From an uncultured Bacteroidales bacterium (lineage in GTDB: Bacteria; Bacteroidota; Bacteroidia; Bacteroidales; Paludibacteraceae): a DNA stretch of 37,592 nucleotides. How positions within the stretch are numbered: the first letter of the stretch is position 1; each line of letters starts with the position of its first letter. The notes beneath the pieces are model-generated. The model was not told the origin of the DNA. It saw only the letters and a list, made by a program, of their open reading frames with translations, and made no database searches. The stretch covers positions 1 to 37,592 of the forward strand of contig ONQO01000012.1 in the NCBI GenBank assembly GCA_900319995.1. The letters run 5' to 3'. Shown one piece after another: positions 30,959 to 37,592 of the stretch. The translations under genes were made by a program, and so were the position numbers.

Positions 30959-31310
30959 CAACAAATATTTGGAATACACAAGGATTTTATGCAAAATGTT
31001 AAATTTATTTGAAGATTTTGCGGAAAAGCCTTGTTACTCGCACAAAAGTGCGAAAGTAACTTCGGAGGGAACCCTTTAGGGGCGTGCCGAAGGTACAACA
31101 AATATTTGCTTTTTTTTGACATATGCAAAAAAAAAATGTACAAATAATCTTTATTTATTACATTTATATGGTTTATACGACCTTTTAACGAGGTTTTAAC
31201 CTGCTTTTAACACCTTACATTTCGAAACATGCTTTTATCGCCATTTCGAACGAATATACGAAAAAATGCACAAAAGTGAAGAAAAATTTGCATATTTGCA
31301 ATTTTTGTTG
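30959..31310. other. Gene-free interval with a duplicated promoter segment and hairpins
   Basis: No convincing open frame occurs here. AAGGTACAACAAATATTTG is present twice, at 30953-30971 and 31090-31108. Between the copies, GTTACTCGCAC (31032-31042) and GTGCGAAAGTAAC (31047-31059) form a stem with a small bulge around AAAA, and CTTCGG (31060-31065) can pair with CCGAAG (31087-31092). An 11-bp array follows at 31183. The layout could be a small RNA gene, a decayed small mobile element or a duplicated promoter; none is proven. Confidence 0.5.
31183..31211. repeat. Three-unit 11-bp phased TTTTAAC array
   Basis: TTTTAAC occurs at 31183, 31194 and 31205, exactly 11 bases apart. The intervening four bases differ (GAGG, CTGC). 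It lies about 100 bases upstream of the dehydrogenase promoter. Confidence 0.7.
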
Positions 31311-31318
31311 TACCTTTG
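31311..31318 (+). promoter_or_regulatory. -7 box of the 2-hydroxyacid dehydrogenase gene
   Basis: TACCTTTG matches the consensus and stands 20 bases before the ATG at 31339. A TTTG at 31287-31290 lies 20 bases further upstream, at the usual -33 spacing. Confidence 0.7.
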
Positions 31319-31338
31319 CAGTCGATTAAACAAAGTCC

Positions 31339-32250
31339 ATGAAGATTGCGTTTACTACTGATTTGCCGGCAGAAGGTTTCAAGCGACTGGCAAGGCATGA
31401 ACTCAATGCTTGTATGAGTGATGCGGATGTACTGGTAAGTACATTCGATTTTCGTGTTACACGCCAAATGATAGAATCCATGCCTTCCTTGCGTCTCATC
31501 GCCAATTTCGGCGCCGGCTACAACAATATTGCCTTGGATGCCTGTCGTGAACGGGGAATACGCGTTACCAATACGCCCCAACCCGTCATCGAACCAACCG
31601 CAGAACTGGCTTTTGCGCTGATGATTGACATAGCGCGAAGAGTGTCTGAGTTTGATCGCGCTATACGTTCGCACACAGGACAGCCGTTAGCAGTTATGAA
31701 CAACCTCAGCCATTCTCTATACGGCAAAACTCTCGGAATTATAGGAATGGGACACATCGGACAGGCTTTGGCAAGACGAGCCATCGCTGCCGGAATGAAG
31801 ATCATTTACCATAACAGGCACAAACTGAATGAAGATATAGAATCCCGGTATTGTGCGCGTTACGTAGATTTCCAGACATTGCTGCAAGACAGTGATTTTG
31901 TCAGCTTGAATCTGCCTTATACCCAGGACGTACATCATTTGATCGGAAAACCCGAATTGGGAATGATGAAACGGACTGCATACCTTATTAATACTGCGCG
32001 CGGCGCGCACGTACACGAAAGGGCTTTATTGGAAGCGCTTCAAAACGGCATTATTGCAGGTGCGGCACTCGATGTATATGAGTTTGAACCACAAATAACC
32101 GAAGACTTAATGGCGTTACCTAATATCGTTCTTTCGCCACACACCGGAACCGGCACATGGGAAGGAAGAATAGACATGTGCGAGAATGTATGCGACAATA
32201 TACTGGCTTTTGAGGCCGGAGAATATAATAAAATGAACATCGTTTTATAA
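31339..32250 (+). CDS. D-isomer-specific 2-hydroxyacid dehydrogenase
   Basis: The 303-residue NAD(P)-dependent enzyme interconverts a 2-keto acid and its D-2-hydroxy acid. The nucleotide-binding motif is GIIGMGHIGQALARRAIAAG (133-152). The substrate-side ANFGAGYNNI, the catalytic Arg221 in NTARGAHVHE, the Glu in DVYEFEP and His268 in SPHTGTGTWEGR are present. The last segment (GTGTWEGRIDM) is typical of glyoxylate/hydroxypyruvate-reductase-like members. The precise substrate (glycerate, lactate or another) is not decided. A lipoprotein gene follows after 28 bases. Confidence 0.9.
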   Translation: MKIAFTTDLPAEGFKRLARHELNACMSDADVLVSTFDFRVTRQMIESMPSLRLIANFGAGYNNIALDACRERGIRVTNTPQPVIEPTAELAFALMIDIARRVSEFDRAIRSHTGQPLAVMNNLSHSLYGKTLGIIGMGHIGQALARRAIAAGMKIIYHNRHKLNEDIESRYCARYVDFQTLLQDSDFVSLNLPYTQDVHHLIGKPELGMMKRTAYLINTARGAHVHERALLEALQNGIIAGAALDVYEFEPQITEDLMALPNIVLSPHTGTGTWEGRIDMCENVCDNILAFEAGEYNKMNIVL

Positions 32251-32278
32251 ATTAATAACAATTAAAATACGTATTATT

Positions 32279-32833
32279 ATGAAAAAGATCTTTTTGATGG
32301 TTGCAGCAGTCGCTATGTTGGCAAGCTGCGGGTTAACACAAACCAGTTCCACTTCCAATTCCGCTGCTCCTTCTGCGGCGAAAACAACGACTGCAGGCAA
32401 TGCTCTTACTGCAGGACAAGGAGCAGGAGGTGCTTTGAATGCTTTGTATAACCAATATAAAGCGGACGGCAATAAGTACGACTACAAAAACATGCAGAAC
32501 GTGCTCAATACGGTCACTCTTCTTGCTAACTGCGAAGGGCTGAAAACGAGTTACAAGGACAAAGCGTATCTGGCTGACTTCGGAAAAGGACTCGTTGCCG
32601 GTTCGCTCGGTCTCGTTACTCAAAACACCGCACAGACCGTAACCAACAGTCTGGTGAACATGATTACAAGCAATGTTTCTTCACAAGAAACACAATCCAA
32701 AGCTCAGGAAACAGCAACCAAAGCTGCTACTACCGCTGCCGGCTATGCAGACGCTGCCGCCGGTTATGCTAACACCGCTGCACAATATGCTGGCGCTTTA
32801 AGTTCATTATTAGGTGCTTTTGGCGGAAAATAA
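32279..32833 (+). CDS. Small Ala-rich lipoprotein of unknown function
   Basis: The 184-residue protein has a lipobox LASC (Cys17) after MKKIFLMVAAVAM. A low-complexity Ser/Thr/Ala linker (20-50) leads into an all-helical body (YKADGNKYDYKNMQNVLNTV; VAGSLGLVTQNTAQTVTNSL). The C-terminus is an Ala/Tyr repeat (AAGYADAAAGYANTAAQYAG). I do not recognise the family with certainty. It is probably anchored in a membrane facing the periplasm. It sits between the dehydrogenase and pepT, with 21 bases to the latter. Confidence 0.75.
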   Translation: MKKIFLMVAAVAMLASCGLTQTSSTSNSAAPSAAKTTTAGNALTAGQGAGGALNALYNQYKADGNKYDYKNMQNVLNTVTLLANCEGLKTSYKDKAYLADFGKGLVAGSLGLVTQNTAQTVTNSLVNMITSNVSSQETQSKAQETATKAATTAAGYADAAAGYANTAAQYAGALSSLLGAFGGK

Positions 32834-32854
32834 TGAGATTATAAACAACAAATT

Positions 32855-34075
32855 ATGAACATAACAGATCGTTTTCTCAAATATGTCTCGTTCTGCACAA
32901 CGAGCGATGAGAACACAGGTATGACGCCCTCCACCCCTGGGCAAATGGAGTTTGCACGTTTCCTTGCTGACGAACTGAAAACCATTGGTTTGCAGGAGGT
33001 TACTTTAGACAGCAACGGTTACATTATGGCTACTCTGCCGGCAAACATCGAATCTGAAAATCCAAAGATTCCTGTTGTCGGATTCATCGCGCATATGGAC
33101 ACATCGCCCGATGCAAGCGGTAAACATATTCAGCCGCGCATCGTTAAGAACTATGATGGCAAGGATATTGAGTTGAGCGATGGTATCATTCTTGAAACGG
33201 CAAAATACCCGGAGATTTTACGTTACCAAGGTCAGGACATCATCGTTACAAACGGCAAGACTTTGCTTGGGGCGGATGACAAAGCCGGCATAGCGGAAAT
33301 TGTCACGGCTATGGAATACCTGATTCAGCATCCGGATATCAAACACGGAAAAATACGTATCGGCTTTACACCCGACGAGGAAATAGGCTGCGGGGCTGAC
33401 CATTTCGATGTCAATGCTTTCGGATGTGATTTTGCCTATACGATGGACGGAGGGGCTATCGGCGAATTGGAATTTGAAAACTTCAATGCCGCGGCATGCA
33501 AGATTCGCGTGCATGGTATTAATGTACATCCCGGGTCCGCCTATCACAAAATGCAGAACTCCATGCGCATTGCGTACCAGTTTGCAGTTATGCTGCCTCG
33601 GTGGGAAACTCCCGAACACACACAGGAATACGAGGGGTTCTACCACCTTATTGGCATGAACGGCACAGTAGAAGAGACCACTCTCAACTACATCATCCGT
33701 GATCATGATCGCGCCAGATTTGAAAGCCGCAAACGAGAAATGGAGCATCTTGTGAGAAAAATCAACCGCGAATATGGCGACGGGACGGCGGAGATTGAAA
33801 TCCGAGACCAATACTACAACATGAGAGAAAAAATCGAACCTGTTATGCATATTATCGACCTTGCCAAAGAGGCGATGACTGCGGTGGGCATTACACCTGT
33901 TGTGAAACCTATCAGAGGAGGAACTGACGGTGCAAGGCTTTCATTTGAAGGGCTTCCTTGCCCTAACATTTTTGCAGGAGGAGAAAATTTCCATAGCCGT
34001 TTCGAGTATCTTCCGATTTTAAGCATGGAAAAAGCATGTCAGGTTATTTTGGAAATCATTAAAAGAGTTAAATAA
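32855..34075 (+). CDS. pepT: Peptidase T (tripeptidase)
   Basis: The 406-residue cytosolic M20-family zinc aminopeptidase removes the N-terminal residue of tripeptides. Metal-site motifs are [11 protein letters not shown] (His80, with Asp82), LLGADDKAG (Asp141), the general-base pair Glu175-Glu176 in TPDEEIGCG, Asp198 in YTMDGG, and a late His in [13 protein letters not shown]. The dimerisation lid holds [20 protein letters not shown]. The length and start ([20 protein letters not shown]) agree with the family. It is followed after 31 bases by gcvT, with no evident metabolic link. Confidence 0.95.
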   Translation: MNITDRFLKYVSFCTTSDENTGMTPSTPGQMEFARFLADELKTIGLQEVTLDSNGYIMATLPANIESENPKIPVVGFIAHMDTSPDASGKHIQPRIVKNYDGKDIELSDGIILETAKYPEILRYQGQDIIVTNGKTLLGADDKAGIAEIVTAMEYLIQHPDIKHGKIRIGFTPDEEIGCGADHFDVNAFGCDFAYTMDGGAIGELEFENFNAAACKIRVHGINVHPGSAYHKMQNSMRIAYQFAVMLPRWETPEHTQEYEGFYHLIGMNGTVEETTLNYIIRDHDRARFESRKREMEHLVRKINREYGDGTAEIEIRDQYYNMREKIEPVMHIIDLAKEAMTAVGITPVVKPIRGGTDGARLSFEGLPCPNIFAGGENFHSRFEYLPILSMEKACQVILEIIKRVK

Positions 34076-34106
34076 ATCCGTTTTTACGGAAAAAGAAAAA
34101 AATACT

Positions 34107-35192
34107 ATGCTAAAAACAACACCGTTTACAGACATCCATATTGCGTTGGGCGCTAAGATGGCTGAATTTGCCGGATTCAATATGCCTATTCAGTATCCGA
34201 CAGGTATTAATCGGGAACACATGATTGTGCGAGAGGGAGTCGGAGTTTTTGACGTAAGCCATATGGGCGAGTTTTGGGTAAAAGGAGAGAAAGCACTTGA
34301 TTTCCTCCAATACATCACCACTAACGATCTATCGGTTATTCCTGCCGGAAAGGCACAATACACGTGTATGCCTAATGGCAATGGAGGGATTGTGGATGAT
34401 CTGATTATCTACAAATACTCCACTACGAAGTACCTCATGGTGGTCAATGCCGGCAACATAGACAAAGACTGGGCTTGGGTAAACAAAATTAAGAACGAAC
34501 ATCATCAATGGACGGAAGTTAATCTGGAAAATGCATCGGAACGTTACGGACAACTCGCCGTGCAGGGACCTAAAGCCGTGGAATTGCTCCAATTGCTTAC
34601 TGATGCCGATTTGAAATCCATAGACTACTATGCTTTCCGAGAGTGGAGTTTTGCAGGTGTTCCGGGAGTTATTTTATCCAATACGGGTTACACGGGAGCC
34701 GGTGGGTTTGAATTGTATTTCCCCGCTGAAAATGGGAAACAAATTTGGGATGCACTCTTTGAAGTGGGAAAGCCTTTTGGTTTGGCGCCTATCGGTTTGG
34801 GAGCGAGAGATTCTCTCCGTTTGGAGAAATGGTATTGTCTCTACGGACACGATATTGATGACACCACTTCGCCCCTGGAAGCTGGACTCGGATGGATTAC
34901 AAAACTCGATGCCAAAGAGTTCATTGACCGTGATTTCCTCAAACAGCAGAAAGCTGAAGGCGTAAAACGCAAATTGGTGCATTTCGAATGTCTGGAACGC
35001 GCTATACCACGTAACGGCTATGAGATTTGCAACGAAGCCGGCGAACTTATCGGTAATGTTACTTCCGGTATCATGCTCCCTAACACCAAAGTCGGAATTG
35101 GTATGGGCTATGTACAAACGCCGTACGCCAAGAAAGAGAATATCATTTATATTAGAATACGCGAGAAACTGATTCCTGCCAAAGAAGTTTAA
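34107..35192 (+). CDS. gcvT: Aminomethyltransferase, T-protein of the glycine cleavage system
   Basis: The 361-residue enzyme takes the aminomethyl group from lipoylated GcvH to tetrahydrofolate, releasing ammonia and methylene-THF. Typical features are [14 protein letters not shown] (48-60), the folate-site [13 protein letters not shown] with Asp97/Asp98, [23 protein letters not shown] and [20 protein letters not shown]. The C-terminal barrel has [20 protein letters not shown]. The other gcv genes are not in the window. It is followed 11 bases later by the patatin-like gene. Confidence 0.96.
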   Translation: MLKTTPFTDIHIALGAKMAEFAGFNMPIQYPTGINREHMIVREGVGVFDVSHMGEFWVKGEKALDFLQYITTNDLSVIPAGKAQYTCMPNGNGGIVDDLIIYKYSTTKYLMVVNAGNIDKDWAWVNKIKNEHHQWTEVNLENASERYGQLAVQGPKAVELLQLLTDADLKSIDYYAFREWSFAGVPGVILSNTGYTGAGGFELYFPAENGKQIWDALFEVGKPFGLAPIGLGARDSLRLEKWYCLYGHDIDDTTSPLEAGLGWITKLDAKEFIDRDFLKQQKAEGVKRKLVHFECLERAIPRNGYEICNEAGELIGNVTSGIMLPNTKVGIGMGYVQTPYAKKENIIYIRIREKLIPAKEV

Positions 35193-35203
35193 CCGATGTA
35201 CAA

Positions 35204-36004
35204 ATGAACGAGGTAAAAAACAATAAACACGTTGCACTTGTTCTTGGATCTGGCGGGGCGCGTGGATTGGCCCATATCGGAGCTATTGAAGCCTTAGAGG
35301 AACGCGGCTATACCATTACCAGTATAGCCGGGTGCTCTATGGGCTCTATTATCGCTGGTATGTTTGCCGCCGGGCAACTCAAAAAAGCCAAAGAATGGTT
35401 CCTGCAAGTGGACAAACAGCTTATCATGAAGATGATGGACATTAACCTTCTTAGCCGTAATTCGCTGGTCAAAGGAGAGAAAATCATCAAAGAGCTGCAA
35501 ACGATTGTGCCCGACAGACCTTTGGAGGAACTGACTATTCCATGTTCTATCGTGGCTACGGACATGCTGCATACAGAAGAAGTCGTTTTCCGTACAGGAA
35601 GCCTCTTCGAAGCCGTGAGAGCATCCATTAGTATTCCACTCTTTTTCTCTCCTGTTCAATTGGGAGACAGACTGCTTATTGACGGTGGTATTATGGACCC
35701 GTTGCCGCTGCATGTTGTACAACGGAAAGAGGGAGACATTATGGTTGCTATGGATATTAGCGGCAAGGATGGAATGCCTCTTGACAGAAAAGTCAATTTC
35801 GTAAGTATTCTGGATAGAATGAGCGATTTGCAAATCCAACAGAATACCCTTTTATCCCTTAGACTTACGCCGCCTGACGTACATGCCGTCATGAGACAGT
35901 ATGCCTATACGACCTTTGATTTTGACAAGGCAGAAGAGATTATCAAGCAAGGCTATCAAATCATGAATGATGCGCTTGAGGCATATGAAGCAAAGATGCA
36001 CTAA
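35204..36004 (+). CDS. Patatin-like phospholipase / lysophospholipase (RssA-like)
   Basis: The 266-residue protein has the patatin fold with a Ser-Asp dyad. The oxyanion motif GSGGARGLAHIGAI starts near residue 15, the nucleophile is Ser45 in GCSMGS, and the catalytic Asp160 is in LLIDGG. No signal peptide is visible, so it probably acts on inner-leaflet or free lipids in the cytosol. It is next to a TetR regulator (15 bases) and an acyl-CoA synthetase, which suggests phospholipid or fatty-acid turnover. The substrate is unknown. Confidence 0.9.
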   Translation: MNEVKNNKHVALVLGSGGARGLAHIGAIEALEERGYTITSIAGCSMGSIIAGMFAAGQLKKAKEWFLQVDKQLIMKMMDINLLSRNSLVKGEKIIKELQTIVPDRPLEELTIPCSIVATDMLHTEEVVFRTGSLFEAVRASISIPLFFSPVQLGDRLLIDGGIMDPLPLHVVQRKEGDIMVAMDISGKDGMPLDRKVNFVSILDRMSDLQIQQNTLLSLRLTPPDVHAVMRQYAYTTFDFDKAEEIIKQGYQIMNDALEAYEAKMH

Positions 36005-36019
36005 TTGGCATTACAAACG

Positions 36020-36610
36020 ATGAAAGACCGCAGGGAACAAATAATTAACAAGGCAATGGAACTATATGCCTTGAAGGGTTACCAAAACGTTAGCATCACG
36101 GATTTGCAGTTTGCTCTCGATATCGGACGAGGGACATTGTATTACTATTTCAAGGACCAAGACGAATTATTCTACACATGCATGGAGAAATTTTTCCTTG
36201 AACCCAAGCAACGAGCGCTTAGCAATGTTTCTGAAAACACTGGAATCGACTTGATGATAAAGGTGATGCTTGATTACCTACACAATCTCGAAGAGGCTTT
36301 GCTTACCTTTGACACGAAAACTATCAACACTTCTAATGTCAACGACTTGATGTTCACCGCTTACAGCAAATTCCCTTCTTTACACAGAAAAGCACAACGA
36401 CTGGCACTTAAAGAACTCGAACTATGGAGAAAAGCTATCTATAACGACCAACGGGCCGGACTTATACGAAGAGATATTGACCGTGAACAAATTGCTATCA
36501 TGTTTACACATATCAAAAACAGCTATGACTCCGGACTCGGACAAACACAAATGGATTTTTCTTTATTAGAAAAAACATATTCCGAATTTCACCATTTGTT
36601 AAAATTATAA
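36020..36610 (+). CDS. TetR/AcrR-family transcriptional regulator
   Basis: I chose ATG 36020, giving 196 residues; the TTG five codons earlier is only 1 base past the patatin stop and lacks family sequence. The N-terminal helix-turn-helix is plain: IINKAMELYALKGYQNVSIT then LDIGRGTLYYYFKDQDELFY. The C-terminal ligand domain is helical and not diagnostic. The next gene, an acyl-CoA synthetase, has a GAACG-CA-CGTTC palindrome in its promoter, a shape used by TetR-type fatty-acid regulators. I infer that this protein represses the synthetase and is released by an acyl-CoA or related ligand. Confidence 0.9.
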   Translation: MKDRREQIINKAMELYALKGYQNVSITDLQFALDIGRGTLYYYFKDQDELFYTCMEKFFLEPKQRALSNVSENTGIDLMIKVMLDYLHNLEEALLTFDTKTINTSNVNDLMFTAYSKFPSLHRKAQRLALKELELWRKAIYNDQRAGLIRRDIDREQIAIMFTHIKNSYDSGLGQTQMDFSLLEKTYSEFHHLLKL

Positions 36611-36624
36611 AAAAAAATACTATA

Positions 36625-36642
36625 TTCGAACGCACGTTCAAA
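36625..36642. promoter_or_regulatory. Palindromic TetR-type operator
   Basis: TCGAACG-CA-CGTTCAA has perfect 5-bp GAACG/CGTTC arms about a 2-base centre, at 36628-36639. It overlaps the -33 region of the acyl-CoA synthetase promoter and begins 15 bases after the TetR stop. The regulator next door is the natural candidate to bind it. Confidence 0.65.
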
Positions 36643-36652
36643 AAAAAAGTTG

Positions 36653-36660
36653 TACCTTTG
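36653..36660 (+). promoter_or_regulatory. -7 box of the acyl-CoA synthetase gene
   Basis: TACCTTTG matches the consensus 35 bases before the ATG. The -33 position falls within the palindrome at 36625-36642, so repression by binding there is plausible. Confidence 0.72.
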
Positions 36661-36695
36661 CATCGTTAATACAAATTGAACATCATTTATCTTTC

Positions 36696-37592
36696 ATGAT
36701 TATGGCTACAAAGCATTATCTTTCTTTTTTGCAGGACACAATGAAACGCCGGTGGGAATGTCTCTCTATGGCTGACTTGGACGGTGTTAACAAATATACA
36801 TATGCCGAACTGGCGGAAGCCATTGAAAAATTGCATGTCACATGGCGTGAATGTGGTATCAAAGAGGGGGACAAAATTGCTATTGCGGGTCGGAACTGCG
36901 CTAATTGGGGACTCATTTTCCTTGCAGCAGAGAGTTATAAAGCGGTAGTTGTCAGCATTTTGCCGGACTTTACGGCAGAGGGTATCTACGCGTTGGTGGA
37001 CCATTCGGAATCAATTCTGCTCTATATCGGACCGAATGTAAAAAAGAAAATCGACCCAAAACAAATGAAGGGACTGAAAGCTACTATTTTCATGGATGAC
37101 ATGACGATAGTAGATGCTGAGGATGATTTCCGCAAGAAATATGAAGGGGCAGAAGCCGCATTCAAAAAAGCATTTCCAAACGGAGTAACTCAGAGTGACG
37201 TGCATTATCCGGATGATAATCTGGACGATTTAGCGATAATCAATTATACTTCCGGTTCTACCGGAAATCCCAAAGGAGTGATGCTGACACATTTGAACCT
37301 CAGCGGTAACGTAGAGTTTGCTTGCCAGCGTATTCCACATAAACCCGGAGACAAAGTGCTCTCTATGCTTCCTATCGCACACATGTTCGGACTCATGTTC
37401 GAGTTCCTCTATCAGGTTTGTGACGGAGCAGAGACCTATTTCCTTACACAGGCTCCCACCCCAACCGTACTAATGAAAGCCTTTGCGCAAGTCAAACCAT
37501 TCATGATTTTGACGGTGCCTCTGGTGGTGGAAAAGATTGTTAAAAAAGGTGTTCTTCCAAAAATCAATACACCTATGGCGAGAATCCTATGG
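36696..37592 (+). CDS. Long-chain acyl-CoA synthetase (AMP-binding), 3' end outside the window
   Basis: The frame is open from ATG 36696 to the window edge (299 residues); ATG 36702 is an equally good start. It belongs to the adenylate-forming enzymes that activate fatty acids with ATP and CoA. Visible parts are YTYAELAEAIEKL, KIAIAGRNCANWGLIFLAAE, and the P-loop motif YTSGSTGNPKGVMLTH (about 182-197). Next come LSMLPIAHMFGLMFEFLYQV and VKPFMILTVPLVVEKIVKKG, typical of FadD/FACL-type enzymes. The catalytic C-terminal domain is not seen. A TetR-type operator overlaps its promoter. Confidence 0.93.
   Translation, partial: MIMATKHYLSFLQDTMKRRWECLSMADLDGVNKYTYAELAEAIEKLHVTWRECGIKEGDKIAIAGRNCANWGLIFLAAESYKAVVVSILPDFTAEGIYALVDHSESILLYIGPNVKKKIDPKQMKGLKATIFMDDMTIVDAEDDFRKKYEGAEAAFKKAFPNGVTQSDVHYPDDNLDDLAIINYTSGSTGNPKGVMLTHLNLSGNVEFACQRIPHKPGDKVLSMLPIAHMFGLMFEFLYQVCDGAETYFLTQAPTPTVLMKAFAQVKPFMILTVPLVVEKIVKKGVLPKINTPMARILW

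Noticed and set aside
34077..34090. Hairpin TCCGT/ACGGA between pepT and gcvT as a terminator
   Set aside because: The stem is only 5 bp and is followed by A, not T, in the direction of transcription.
36005..36019. TTG start for the TetR gene
   Set aside because: It adds five residues of no family likeness, starting 1 base after the patatin stop; the ATG at 36020 fits the fold.

Overview
The window comes from the chromosome of a Bacteroidota bacterium, most likely a gut-type Bacteroidales. The evidence is the recurrent Bacteroidetes promoter -7 box TAnnTTTG (TACCTTTG, TATCTTTG, TAACTTTG, TACTTTTG) in front of most transcription units, the absence of strong Shine-Dalgarno sequences, short lipoprotein signal peptides, a SusA-like neopullulanase, a BtuB/BtuG-type vitamin B12 uptake operon and Bacteroidetes-style C-terminal tails. 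The species cannot be named from the sequence. No phage, complete insertion sequence or CRISPR array was seen.

Region by region. (1) 1-1425: the 5' end of an unrecognised gene with a palindromic operator-like site, an intrinsic terminator, the wreck of a RhuM-family gene, an 11-bp tandem array, and a tRNA-Gly(CCC) lying 4 nt in front of the RNase P RNA. (2) 1426-4766 (+): a YihY/BrkB membrane protein, a SusA-like periplasmic GH13 neopullulanase and a small cysteine-rich CWC protein. (3) 4758-11752 (-): a cobalamin-uptake operon read in the order promoter, cobalamin riboswitch, btuB receptor, btuG beta-propeller lipoprotein, a secreted protein with a sorting-like tail, a tandem DUF4465 (BtuH-like) protein with the same type of tail, and a BtuF-like binding lipoprotein. 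The inner-membrane permease and ATPase are not here. (4) 11701-14599: a DUF1846 protein and an RluA-type pseudouridine synthase fired from back-to-back promoters.

(5) 14604-23003 (-): an exopolysaccharide/capsule locus. gmd and fcl make GDP-L-fucose; then come a NodB-like deacetylase, a WlbA-type sugar dehydrogenase interrupted by one in-frame stop, two Wza-like export lipoproteins and a Wzc-like tyrosine autokinase with tyrosine-rich sequence at both ends. No glycosyltransferase lies in the window. (6) 23158-27646 (+): a UvrA paralogue missing one zinc cysteine and a CPA2-type cation/proton antiporter. (7) 27600-30958 (-): a PaaI-type thioesterase, a PatB/MalY-type PLP enzyme with a damaged N-terminus, tsaD and an exosortase-family protein, overlapping one another and converging on the antiporter gene. 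(8) 31311-37592 (+): a 2-hydroxyacid dehydrogenase, a small lipoprotein, peptidase T, GcvT, a patatin-like hydrolase, a TetR regulator and the start of a long-chain acyl-CoA synthetase with an operator-like palindrome in its promoter.

The strongest items for follow-up are three unrelated intergenic arrays with exactly 11-bp period, a heptamer array that has become coding sequence, the tRNA-rnpB tandem, the B12 riboswitch promoter placed inside the upstream gene, the doubly tyrosine-tailed Wzc, the nonsense codon in wlbA and the shared C-terminal tails of two B12-locus proteins. I found no complete new defence or mobile system.
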